From Brachionus manjavacas (taxonomy: Eukaryota > Rotifera > Eurotatoria > Ploima > Brachionidae), in assembly GCA_019054805.1 (NCBI GenBank), contig JAHQIY010000012.1:2232001-2296000 (forward strand): DNA of 64,000 bases, given 5' to 3'. Both the position numbers and the translations under genes were made by a program. Below, piece by piece: positions 42,000 through 53,907 of this stretch (the stretch's first letter is position 1; every line of letters starts with the position of its first letter). The notes under the pieces were generated by a model. It worked only from the letters and a program-made list of their open reading frames with translations. It made no database searches and was not told where the DNA came from.

Positions 42000-43400
42000 T
42001 ATCTCCTAATTTTCTCCTCTCACCACGCTAATGCATTTCATCGAGCGTTCCATGTAAAATTATTATGGGAGGATTGAAAGTGTATCTAATACATCTGATA
42101 CAAGATTCGTAAAAATGATACTATTTTTTCTTTAGAAACAAGACAAGGATTATCATCTTTGAATGATTTTTTTTCATAAGCCTAATAGAAAGATTCCAAC
42201 ATTAACTAAGAAGATGACCATCTTGTCCCATTTTCACATCTAAATTTATATTTTTTGCATATAAAATCTACTGATTTTATATTCGAGTTTCTTATTGAGA
42301 TTGCATATTTAGACAGTTTTGCAAAAATCTTACTAAAATTTTTACCTTTGTCAATTGATGTACGTATAACTAAGTTGATTTTATGAGAAGCACATGAAAA
42401 TCTTGGTACTGAATTGGTTCCTAACTGAATGTTTTAAAAATTAACTGGGTCCGAATTTTCTTCATAAATATTTCTGATTCAAATTCAGAATATGTTACAT
42501 CATTAACTTGAAACAAATTTGCTTCGGTTGTTTGAGACACAGTTTCAATTACTCCAAACTCAGATTGAACTTGCTGAATTTTTTATTCGTTTACTTCACT
42601 TTCGTTTTCTTATTCTGATTCAGTTATTGAAAAATTTATTTCCTCATCAACAACAGTTTGAATCTCTCGATCTATTTCATGAAACAAAGACCTGACCTCA
42701 TTATTGTTTGGGTTGGAATCAGGTAAAGGATTATTGTACTGCCCGATGAGTTCGTCAAACAAATAATTTTGTTTGAAAAGTCTAATCACCGCAGAAGCTT
42801 GGTTACAACAAAATCCGGAAATTTTCGTCTTGTCAAAGTTAAACTTATTGATAATAGTTTCAACACATTCCTTAATTGACTCGGCATTAGAACCATTCGT
42901 CGGAACCATGCCAATAACACGAATATTCTTGGTTAAATTGCTAAAAAACATTGATGCTGCCAATGCAAGATAATGTTGTGCTAAAATATTTGACCAAAGG
43001 TCCGTAATTAGATAAATTGATTAAGCCTCTTTTAACATTTCTTAAATTGACTTATAAAGAATATCGATAAGCTCAGGCAATATATTTGTCTTGAAAGTAT
43101 CCTCACAAGGAATCTCAAATTTGCGCATCTTTCTTAAAAAAGGATTTGAAATTTCATTGATTGCTGTAGAAGATGTCAAAAAATATTTTTCTAAATTTGT
43201 TAATTTTTCGTCTAAATTTCCAATTTCGTTGAGCACTATCCAACTGAGATGTAAATGAAATAAGCCAATTTCTGACATTCTTGTAAATTTTTCTAAGTGT
43301 TTTTTCATGTTTCCTGATTCACCTAATTTCGCTTTATAAAAGCAACTACATTCGATACATTTAAAAGGTCGATTTATCTAGGTCTCAACGCAAATTATGT
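42000..43400 (-). pseudogene. hAT-type transposase relic with BED finger, array copy 1
   Basis: On the minus strand, a FKCIECSCF...MKKHLEK stretch resembles a BED zinc finger. Then come an ITDLWSNILAQHYLALAA block (first catalytic Asp region), GMVPTNGSNAESIKECVETI, a CNQASAV block (in place of the usual DNA[SP]NM), an acidic linker, and then SHKINLVIRTSIDKG and CENGTRWSSS blocks (the ..TRW.S.. hAT motif). Several in-frame stops are shared by all three array copies, so it was dead before amplification. The plus-strand frame opposite is a shadow. Confidence 0.75.
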
Positions 43401-43840
43401 TTGAGAGTAAATAAAATTATGTATAGGCGAATATTTGACATTTTTTTTCAATTTTCAATTCTTTTTTCTCAAATATGTTGTTTTAACCATCTTCTATCAT
43501 TTTATTTACACTCACTTTATCTTAATTAAATAAAAATAATATTATATAATGAATAAATAAATAAATTTGTGATTTTTTATCTAGCTCCTTAAGTGATAAG
43601 TCTTTGTCAAATTATTCTTTTTCAATTGGAAGTTATTTTAGAATAACAACTTAAAAAGAGATTTTACGGAAATTAAATACATATTTTTAAATAATAAAAT
43701 ACCTTATGTTATGTATAAAATTAAATAAAATTAACTAAAATTTGAGAAAAAAAATTTAAAACATTCAATTTTGTGCAATAATTTGAAATTTTTTGTTGTT
43801 TCACTTCGACATTCTTCATTATTTAGGTCTCGATTTCCTG
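43401..43840. other. AT-rich spacer between hAT relic and LINE-D
   Basis: No gene. It contains an AATAAATAAATAAAT-type run at 43,550-43,565. Confidence 0.4.
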
Positions 43841-46800
43841 CAAGAATTCCATGTAATGATCTGCTAAAACGTATTCGATCTTTCCCAATTGACATAATAA
43901 AGCACCTCAGAAAAGAATTGGCAATTCAATTCTTGACTCATCACAACATTCAAGATTTGTACAATATCAAACCTAACTAGAGTGCTAAAACTCTTTCTAA
44001 AGACATCTATTCGATAACACAAATAAGTGTACAACCTACGTTTTCCGAAACAGATCTGCTCTTGATCTTTAAAAAAACCACCCAGTCACCTCGTTATGTA
44101 GATGAAGATGATTTGGAAGAAATTTTTACTTCTATAAAATAACATTCAATCAGATTGTCTCTCTAATCAATCTAGTTAAACTTCAATCGGCTCGAATCGA
44201 TTCATTACAAAATGAAAATAACTCGCTCAAAGCGATAATTCAAAATAATAATTTGATTTTAAAGCAAATACAATCAAAAATGAATGCTAATGAATTCCCA
44301 AGATTACCACAAAATGAAACTTTGACACCTCATAATACGATACTGAATACTCCAAAGCAGAATTCCACATCATACTCACAAGCTACCGCTATTCCTAGCA
44401 AACAGACAAAAAAAAGGCCCCTGACAGACTCACCAACAAAATTGAACACACAAATGGGTAGCTCAAAAGGAAACAAATCACAAAAAACTGATGATGGTAC
44501 TAATCAAAACACCGGCCTCCAAACCAGTGACTCGTCAAACATCACGTCCGAATGGACAATCGAAAATCATGGCTTTTGATTCCTCAAACCCCTCTTATCC
44601 AACAAAATCAATTGAATACAATGAATTTAAATTAGCAGGCCCAAGGAAGAGGACTAAAAAATCTTCAATTCAAAATTATATCAAAACTTCTGATAAAGGT
44701 GATAACACTGGTCTTAAATCAAGTGAGAGAAAGGTCGATATTTACTTGGGTAGAATATCAACTGAAGAAACTCTCGAGAACGTAAAATCGGTAGTAAATA
44801 AAATAGTCCAAACTTATACTTTTGAACAAATTTCAACCGTTAATCAAAATTTTAAGTCCTTCAAATTTTCAATAAGTGTGTTCGATCTTGATAGAATAAA
44901 AGATAAAACTATATGGCCAAGAGGTGCTGTTGTCTGTCGCTATCGTAAGCCATACGCTGAACGCAATCAAAATGCACAATCTTCATCTGAAGCAAAAACG
45001 AGCAATACTCCAAAACAATCCAACACAAATCAATAAAAACGTAATTAAAATGCCTTTAAATTCTTTTTCTATCTCTTTTCTTAATTGTTTCAATTTAAAA
45101 TCAAATTTATCTTATTGTAATCATTTAGTTAATATTTCAAATATTTGCTATTTGAATGAATTATGGACCAGAAAAAATGAATTTCATATTATAAAAGATT
45201 TAGCATCATCTAAGTTTCATAAAAATACTCCACTCTATCAGTCGGATATGCCTGATTATTTAGGTAAATCTTCAGGGCGACCTTATGGTGGCCAATGTTG
45301 GTTTCTTGATGACTCATGTGTTTTGATTGATAGTGACTTTTTTAATAGACATTCGAGCTATGTCCATTTAAAAACCAAGGGTCAAGAATTTGTAATTTTT
45401 GGGGTTTATATGCCCTTTTATAATAATAAGCATAAGGCTGATTCTATATCTTTTTATGAGACTAATCAATCTTAATAGCTCACATGAAATTTTTTAAAGA
45501 TTAAAATATTCCAATGTTTATAATAGGTGACTTCAATGCAGATCCTTTCAGGCTCACTTGTCAAAAATCCTCAAATATAAATAAGTTAGATACTCTACTA
45601 TACAATTTTATAAATGATAATGACCTTATCTTACTGGACTCATTAAACACACAATTTACTCCGTATACTTATACAAAGCATAAAAAAAATTCCCTCCCAT
45701 ATTATGCTAACCTTGACCATATTTTAGTCTCAGATCATGGGAATATCTTAAAATATATCAATGTAACATTATAAATGACTTGGGAAATCTTAGTGATCAC
45801 CTTGCCCTTATTTTGGATGTTACTTATGAAAATCTCCATTGTGAGATTGAATCTCTCTATCTTAAGCCTCAAATCCAACCAAGACTAAATCTTGAAATAG
45901 CTGAAGTTTTTGAATTCTATAATAATAATTTATCTTATCACTTTCAAAATTCTTGTCTCGATTACGCAGATCCCTCGAAACCTATTTTTAATGCACAAGA
46001 ACATGTTGATCTCTTTTATAAATCAATATGTGTCTCAATCTCTAAAGCCTCAAATGAAGCATTAAACTATCAAAATATTTACTTTTCCTCCAATTTAGCT
46101 AAGAAGCCTAAGAAAAACAATTGGTTCAATAAGGAACTAAAATTGATAAAAGATAAGTTAATTGACATCAATCAAAAAATAAAAACGGATCCCTCCTTTG
46201 AACCAAAAAGAAGACAATTAAAGAAAGAATTTAGAAGAGCTCAACGACAACAAATTTATCTAAATGAATTAAAAGAGCAAGCAAAAATAGAAAGTCTTTT
46301 CTCTTTAAAAGATAGGAATAGATTTTGGAAAAGACTAGCACAGTCTAAAAATAAAAGAAATGTTAGAAAAGAAATAACTCTCCCACCGGATAAACTCTTT
46401 TCTCATTTCTTAAATTTATTCAAAGAGGATGAATCCTCTCTCTCAAGTGATCAGCTATTGAATGAAACATTTGTGAACTACACTCGTCCTGATACTCTGC
46501 CTTTTTTTGAGCTGTCTCAACTAAAGAAAATAATATCAGAATTTGATAACTCAAAAGTAACTGGTTTTGACAAAATCTCCTATAACCTTTTAAAAAATGT
46601 AAATTTTGTTGGCTTTTATGAAATTCTATTTGAATTCTTCAACCAACTTCTACTATTCAATAAGATCCCAAAAAATCTTAATACTTCAAAAATTAATCCT
46701 ATTCTAAAAGACAATTTAAAAAACAGCTATGATCTAAACAATATAAGACCTATTTCTATTTCAAACTGCTTTGCTCAAATCCTAGAAAAACTTATTCTAA

Positions 46801-48290
46801 TTAACTCCCCTGATCTTTACAAAGTTAGTAATAACCAATTTGGTTTTAAGAAAAAAACCTCATGTAACCATGCCATTTTTGTATTAAAAGAAACAACTCT
46901 TAACTACATCAATAAAGGCTCTGGATGTAGGATAGCATCTTTAGATGCAGAAAAGGCCTTTGACAAAATATGACGTGATGGCTTTTTCTATAAACTATTA
47001 AAGAGACTGGATACTTCCTACTGGGTATTGCTTAGGATTTATTATAACTCAGCACTAGCTGTTTTATCTCTTCTAAATAATCTAACAACTAAACCCTTTA
47101 AAATTGAAACTGGTGTAAAACAAGGAGCTATTTTATCTTCTTTTCTTTTCAACATATATATTGATGATCTTATAATAGAATGCCTTTACAATGAGCTTGG
47201 AGCTTTTTATAAAAATCTTAATGTTTCTATCATTGTCTACGCAGATGATATAATCTTATTAAGCCCAGTTGACTCCCATCTACAAATGCTTTTGGATATT
47301 TGTGGATCTTTATGGGAATAAATAGAGAATAAAATTTAACCCTAATAAAACAAAAGTTGTTAACTTTGGCACTCAATTATTTAAGTCGGTATTTCACCTT
47401 AATGGATCCGAACTTGAAGAAGCAAATCAGTTAAAATACTTAGGATTCATTATAGATTCTAATCTTGACCTTAACACACAGGCAATTATAAATTTTAAAA
47501 AAGTTCAGAGCAGCTTTTTTGGAATTTCATATCTTCTGCCTAAAAATAGTCCTTTTCTTCACCTAAATTCAAATCTTTTATATACAAAACATTTTGCTTA
47601 TCTAAATTCACATATGGTCTTGAGGCTCTTACTCTTAATTCGACCACAAAGGATTCAATAAATAAATTACAAAACAACTTAATTAGACAAATGTTTGGTT
47701 TAAAAGCCTACTGTCACATGTCACGAGTCTTAAAAGTACTAAAATTATTCAACTTTGATGAACTTTATCTATTTTCAAAACTAACTTTTATTGATACAAT
47801 TAAATATAATTATCTATCATCACAATTTTTAAAATATATGCTTAGTGACCCCCCCTCTAATAAATCTTTTTCCTCCGACTTAGTACTTATTTCCAAGTAC
47901 TTTAAAATTGAAACCTCAAAAATTTCAGTTAATATAAACCAACTTAAAGAAAATCTTAAGATTAATCTGATTTCTAATGATGGTATATCTGATTCAATTT
48001 GGTTATGTCTTTGCAATTTAAAATTAAAACATTACAGAACTCTCCTAAATGAGCTAATTCAAAATAAAAGAAATTCATGAATTTTGGTCCGAATTATCTT
48101 GCTTTCTAACTTTCATCCCTTTTTCTATTTTCGAACTAATGTTCCTTTTTTATTTTTGTAATTTTATTTTTAGATAATAATTTTTCATTTTTTAAAAAAA
48201 CACAAAAACACAAAAAAAAAATTTTATCTTTATTTTCTTTTACTTCTCCTTAAAGGAGGTTAATTCAATTCAATAAATAAATAAATAAAT
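43841..48290 (+). pseudogene. LINE-D non-LTR retrotransposon, array copy 1 (5' deletion)
   Basis: ORF1 remnant 43,841-45,036: start codon lost by a 339-bp deletion, a TAG replaces a TCG at about 43,979, and smaller deletions lie near 44,140 and 44,505. Its C-terminal part is in one frame to 45,036 (DIYLGRISTEETLENV ... WPRGAVVCRYRKP, an RRM-like ORF1 end). ORF2 starts at 45,050. The APE endonuclease has FNLKSNLSYCNHLV, LNELWTRKN, GDFNADPF, LDHILVSDH and NLSDHLAL. RT has NIRPISISNCFAQILEKLI, SLDAEKAFDKI, TGVKQGAILSSFLFN and VYADDIILL. A TGA at 46,971 follows DKI, where Trp is expected. Stops at 45,473 and in the region after LWE are shared with copy 2. The 3' UTR ends with an AAAT repeat tail (48,273-48,290). 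Confidence 0.9.
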
Positions 48291-48299
48291 ATTCAAGAA

Positions 48300-48786
48300 T
48301 TCTTGGCGAGAAATTATCTTTTTGTGATCTTCTTCAATTTCAGTCTCTGGCACTTCAACTTCGACCGTTTGGATATCATTGTTCGACTTTTTTGTAACCA
48401 AATCAATTATTTCGTCATCTGTTAGTTGTACATTTATAAGTACATTTTCGTCACATTTTACATAAGCAAATTGATTTAGATCCCTTTCATTTTATCGCTT
48501 ATTTTTGTTTTAATTGTTACTAATAAATGCGTACAGCCATTTATATTTATGTTTAATAAATTGACAATCAAAATAGACAATTTTTTCACACATTCGTTAT
48601 AAAGAGTGACATCATAATTAGGATTATAGTTTAGGTGTAAATTTTTTCTTTGTTATATCGAGGTTTCGTTATAAAGAGTTTTCGTTATAAAGAGGTAAAT
48701 CTACAATCAAATTATTTGTACTTCATTTAGTTATTTTATGAAGGTACGTCAAAAAGATGTTTACGTTATAAAGAGGTTCGACTGTA
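48300..48786 (-). pseudogene. Pogo/Tigger-type element relic with terminal subrepeats, array copy 1
   Basis: 48,490-48,300 on the minus strand encodes VQLTDDEIIDLVTKKSN and an acidic tail (EVEVPETEIEEDHKK), the usual C-terminus of Tigger/CENP-B-like DDE transposases. At 48,764-48,784 is the element end CGTTATAAAGAGGTTCGACTG followed by TA, the expected target dinucleotide. CGTTATAAAGAG also occurs at 48,595, 48,667 and 48,683, so subterminal repeats are present. Most of the transposase is deleted, and LINE-D is inserted just after the C-terminal piece. Confidence 0.75.
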
Positions 48787-49194
48787 AGAGATTTCTTATT
48801 CTTTTTTGAGTGATTTTAAGCTCGGTTTATAGCTAAAACTTTTGAATTTTGATGAATAAATATTTAAATCCGATAATTGAACTAAAAGAAAATATGATAA
48901 TTTTAAATCAAGTTTTTTTACTTTATTTTTTTATTAATTGAAAATCCAATAAATTAAATATTTAATAAATTTACTAAATATTAAATTAAAACCTTAAATT
49001 TAGCATTTTGGGTGTATATGTAAATGATTTAAGAAAAGTTATATTTTCAAATTGTGACTGTGGTATTTCTGAAATTCAATAACGATTCAATTATGATCTA
49101 TCTATATATAGAAACAATTCGATTTTTAATTTGATCCCTAAATAAAATTCTATTTTTGAGAATACTTAAATGAAAAAATGACTCATCAGTAGTG
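48787..49194. other. Upstream region of AA15 copy 2
   Basis: AT-rich; no coding content. The matching stretch upstream of copy 3 (59,224-59,630) is almost identical, so any promoter elements are duplicated with it. Confidence 0.45.
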
Positions 49195-49202
49195 TATAAA
49201 TA
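49195..49202 (+). promoter_or_regulatory. TATA box of AA15 copy 2
   Basis: TATAAATA, 47 bp before the ATG. The same box is at 59,631-59,638 before copy 3. Confidence 0.65.
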
Positions 49203-49241
49203 CAAATTCAAATAAACTTTTTTATTAACAATAATTATAAA

Positions 49242-51787
49242 ATGAAAATGTCTTTAATTTTAATTTTTTTGGATATTTGTTATATCATATCATTGGTTGA
49301 ATCGCATGGTTTTTTGTTGGAACCATTACCAAGACACTTTATTTCTTATTTGAGTCCTGAAGTGCCGCCCTATCGAAAAGATCCATCTGCATTATACTGC
49401 GGAACATTTGACCATCAGTACTACTATAATGGTTTGTGAATTAATTTTTTGCCAATTGTTGGTATGAAATTTTTTTCATATTAGATGGAAAGTGTGGATT
49501 ATGTGGAGACCAGTATGACAAGCCCAAGCTGTTTGAAAATGGCGGTCTATACGCAACTGGAAAAATTGTTCAGACTTATCAAAGTGGACAGATTATTACT
49601 ATCAAACATTCAGTATGATTGATATGAGAGGAATTTCATGCCATTTTTACTTGTTTATTTTAGACAGTTGCTGATGGATATCATGGAGGCTATGTAGAAA
49701 TAAAATTATGTCCTTTGACTGGTTCAATGAAAGAAGCAACAGAGGAATGCTTTGAAAAGTATCCGCTGAGAATTTTGCCACATCCACGAAGACTACCCGA
49801 CGATGAATTTAAAATATCAGTTGAATTTGGTGTAAATCCACCCTTAGGAGAATCTGGTCCTTTTATCGAAGAATCATTCAGGTAATCTTATGATTCATTT
49901 TTAAGACACAGTCTGGTTAAAAAAATAAAAAGCGATTTGAATTTTTTATTATAATTCAAAGATTAATTTAGTTTATATTCTTTTTTCAAAAAATTATTTA
50001 TCTTTCAAGGATAAATTTTATTTAAGGAAAAATTAATTTTTTTAAAATAACTTTAATTTTCATTCTTTTTATAATCCAAGTCTTTTTTATTAGTAGTAGT
50101 ATAAACTGCTGCATTGAGATGCGGTACAGTAAGTACCTAGCTTATAAATGAGCTTTAGCAGCTTCCATTCATCCATTCGTCTAATTGCGCTTTGAAACTA
50201 TTCAAACTTTTCGCTGTAACTATTTCATTAGGCAATTTATTCCATATTGGTACAATTCGATTTATTAAAAACGAATGTCTGCTCTGACTGTTTTTAGCCA
50301 ATTCACGATTTAACCTGAACTGATTTCACCTGATCATTTTGTTGTTAATCGCAAAATTAATTCCATTAACAAGATTCACTCTCTCATAACCATGGATGAT
50401 TTTAAAGAACTGGATTAAGTGACCAAGAACACGTTTCTTATTTAAAGAGTCCAGTGAAAGTTGTTTGAGTTTTTCTTTATGTTCAACACTGTGAAAGTTA
50501 TTAAACAATTTTGTACACCTTTCTTGGACTTTTTCAAACATGTTTATGTCACCTTTTTGAACTGGGATCCAAACACAAATCGCATATTCAAGCTAAGGTC
50601 TAACAAGAGACTTTTATAAAAGCTTGAATGCATTTTTACAAATTTTAGAGAAAACATTTCTTAAAATACCGAGGACTTAATTAGCTTTGTTTACGGATAA
50701 ATTCACTTGATTTTACCAATTTAAATCACTAGAATCAATCACTCCAAAATCTTTTTCACCATTGCTTGATGATATACGCTGAGCTATTCCATTTTAATCA
50801 CGTATAAAATAACCAATAATTACGTTATTCTTTCCATAATAGACAACTTTACATTTATTACCATTTAGTTCCACTTCCTAATCCATCGACCATTGTTCGA
50901 GTTTTATTATGTCGTTTTGCTATTTATTGTTTGGGATAGATTTCCAAATATTAAGAAGCTTGTTATCATCTGCATACATTTTACACTGAATCTTTAAGAC
51001 TTCTGGTAAATCATTTATTCATACGACAAATAAAATTGGTCCAAGTACAGAACCTTGAGGCACACCACTTGAGACCTCCTCCCAAGATGATACTGATTCT
51101 CCCAAAACAACTCTTTGGATCCTCTCAGTCAAAAAATTCTTTATCCACGATAATTAATTAGTGCACAGATTCAATTTTTTTGTGTTAATTAATTAATTTT
51201 ATTATTATGCTTTTTTAGTGTTAAACTACCTCAAGGTCTAAGCTGCGAAAGATGTGTGCTTAGATGGAGATGGCTCAATGATCAAAGAAAGGTTTTTTAT
51301 TTATTTTTAATGAATTTATTCAAAAAATTACTAAATAAAGAGTACTTTATTGAATGGAACTCAATTGATTGGACTCGGTGCCCAACAAGAATTTAGGTTT
51401 TAATTGCTAAAAATTTTGTTCTAAGAATTTGAATTTATTTTTAGAAATTGCGCTGATATAAGAATTTTACCTAATCCAAATGAATCTAATGAGCCGGAAG
51501 AGGAGATAATAAAACCAACTGTACCATCGCAAAAAATCAAACCAGTATTTCAATGTGAAACTTGGAAGTCATATTCTGAAAACAAACCTGGCTTAGTGAT
51601 TAACACAAAGCCGGACTTGAACAAGTACACTGGAACAGGTGTCATTTGCTGGAACAGACTGGAAAATGTTTGGGATGACAAATATTTGTACAATCAACAT
51701 ATTGAGATGTGCACCAACTGCTTTTTGAATTGTTTGACTGCTGATAAAATATGTCCAAATGAGTGCATTTGTCGTTGGTATCCTTAA
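49242..51787 (+). CDS. AA15 lytic polysaccharide monooxygenase, intact copy 2, six exons
   Basis: Exons: 49,242-49,431; 49,485-49,612; 49,664-49,881; 51,219-51,291; 51,341-51,396; 51,445-51,787. Introns 1, 2, 4 and 5 are 48-53 bp; intron 3 is 1.34 kb because it holds an antisense LINE. Total 335 residues, in frame throughout. Residues 1-21 form a signal peptide; cleavage exposes His22 (HGFLLEPLPR), the N-terminal histidine of the copper brace. The second brace histidine is His113 (DGYHGGYVEIKLCP). Other AA15 features are CGLCGD (67-72), PQGLSCERCVLRW (exon 4) and EFRNCADIRI (across exons 5 and 6). A Cys-rich tail of about 90 residues follows, with no known fold. AA15 enzymes oxidatively cleave chitin or cellulose outside the cell. 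Every splice rejoins a conserved AA15 motif, which supports the model. Confidence 0.93.
50085..51155 (-). pseudogene. CR1-like LINE (LINE-B) fragment inside AA15 intron 3, copy 2
   Basis: Antisense to the host gene. On the minus strand it gives RT blocks (WIKNFLTERIQ, SGVPQGSVLGPIL, MYADD), then KSLVRP, VQKGDINMFEKVQERCTKLF, KKRVLGHLIQFFKIIHGYE, RHSFLINRIVPIWNKLPNEI and a SLNSFKAQLDEW end. These are consecutive CR1-type ORF2 blocks with several stops. The 3' end is near 50,090 (AGTAGTAGTATAAACTGC on the plus strand). Being intronic and antisense, it should be removed with intron 3. Confidence 0.85.
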
Positions 51788-52066
51788 GTTTTCGTTATGT
51801 TTTTATATCAAAGGCATGATTTTTGCCCTTATTTGCAGGTTTTTAAAATAAAGTTAAAGACAATAAATACTTTTTAAAATGCATTTTTAATCTTTTTTAT
51901 ATTTATAACGTTTTCAACTTTTTCTGTGCAAGATTTTGCCACAATTAATAATTCATCATTTTTGGTTCACTCGAATTCAGAATAGAACAATGTTTTATTG
52001 GAATATTCATATTTTCAGTGAAATATTATATTAAGTATTCGAATCTTTTTTTATTTGATCTTTAAT

Positions 52067-53465
52067 CGTATCTCCTAATTTTCTCCTCTCACCACGCTAA
52101 TGCATTTCATCGAGCGTTCCATGTAAAATTATTATGGGAGGATTGAAAGTGTATCTAATACATCTGATACAAGATTCGTAAAAATGATACTATTTTTTCT
52201 TTAGAAACAAGACAAGGATTATCATCTTTGAATGATTTTTTCATAAGCCTAATAGAAAGATTCCAACATTAACTAAGAAGATGACCATCTTGTCCCATTT
52301 TCACATCTAAATTTATATTTTTTGCATATAAAATCTACTGATTTTATATTCGAGTTTCTTATTGAGATTGCATATTTAGACAGTTTTGCAAAAATCTTAC
52401 TAAAATTTTTACCTTTGTCAATTGATGTACGTATAACTAAGTTGATTTTATGAGAAGCACATGAAAATCTTGGTACTGAATTGGTTCCTAACTGAATGTT
52501 TTAAAAATTAACTGGGTCCGAATTTTCTTCATAAATATTTCTGATTCAAATTCAGAATATGTTACATCATTAACTTGAAACAAATTTGCTTCGGTTGTTT
52601 GAGACACAGTTTCAATTACTCCAAACTCAGATTGAACTTGCTGAATTTTTTATTCGTTTACTTCACTTTCGTTTTCTTATTCTGATTCAGTTATTGAAAA
52701 ATTTATTTCCTCATCAACAACAGTTTGAATCTCTCGATCTATTTCATGAAACAAAGACCTGACCTCATTATTGTTTGGGTTGGAATCAGGTAAAGGATTA
52801 TTGTACTGCCCGATGAGTTCGTCAAACAAATAATTTTGTTTGAAAAGTCTAATCACCGCAGAAGCTTGGTTACAACAAAATCCGGAAATTTTCGTCTTGT
52901 CAAAGTTAAACTTATTGATAATAGTTTCAACACATTCCTTAATTGACTCGGCATTAGAACCATTCGTCGGAACCATGCCAATAACACGAATATTCTTGGT
53001 TAAATTGCTAAAAAACATTGATGCTGCCAATGCAAGATAATGTTGTGCTAAAATATTTGACCAAAGGTCCGTAATTAGATAAATTGATTAAGCCTCTTTT
53101 AACATTTCTTAAATTGACTTATAAAGAATATCGATAAGCTCAGGCAATATATTTGTCTTGAAAGTATCCTCACAAGGAATCTCAAATTTGCGCATCTTTC
53201 TTAAAAAAGGATTTGAAATTTCATTGATTGCTGTAGAAGATGTCAAAAAATATTTTTCTAAATTTGTTAATTTTTCGTCTAAATTTCCAATTTCGTTGAG
53301 CACTATCCAACTGAGATGTAAATGAAATAAGCCAATTTCTGACATTCTTGTAAATTTTTCTAAGTGTTTTTTCATGTTTCCTGATTCACCTAATTTCGCT
53401 TTATAAAAGCAACTACATTCGATACATTTAAAAGGTCGATTTATCTAGGTCTCAACGCAAATTAT
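52067..53465 (-). pseudogene. hAT-type transposase relic with BED finger, array copy 2
   Basis: Same blocks, stops and order as the copy at 42.0-43.4 kb; the protein-level pieces are identical. Confidence 0.75.
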
Positions 53466-53907
53466 GTTTGAGAGTAAATAAAATTATGTATAGGCGAATA
53501 TTTGACATTTTTTTTCAATTTTCAATTCTTTTTTCTCAAATATGTTGTTTTAACCATCTTCTATCATTTTATTTACACTCACTTTATCTTAATTAAATAA
53601 AAATAATATTATATAATGAATAAATAAATAAATTTGTGATTTTTTATCTAGCTCCTTAAGTGATAAGTCTTTGTCAAATTATTCTTTTTCAATTGGAAGT
53701 TATTTTAGAATAACAACTTAAAAAGAGATTTTACGGAAATTAAATACATATTTTTAAATAATAAAATACCTTATGTTATGTATAAAATTAAATAAAATTA
53801 ACTAAAATTTGAGAAAAAAAATTTAAAACATTCAATTTTGTGCAGTAATTTGAAATTTTTTGTTGTTTCACTTCGACATTCTTCATTATTTAGGTCTCGA
53901 TTTCCTG
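53466..53907. other. AT-rich spacer between hAT relic and LINE-D, copy 2
   Basis: Duplicate of 43,401-43,840; no gene. Confidence 0.4.

Noticed and set aside
42773..42973. Plus-strand 66-codon frame repeated in all three array units
   Set aside because: Antisense to the hAT transposase relic; its conservation only reflects the recent tandem duplication.
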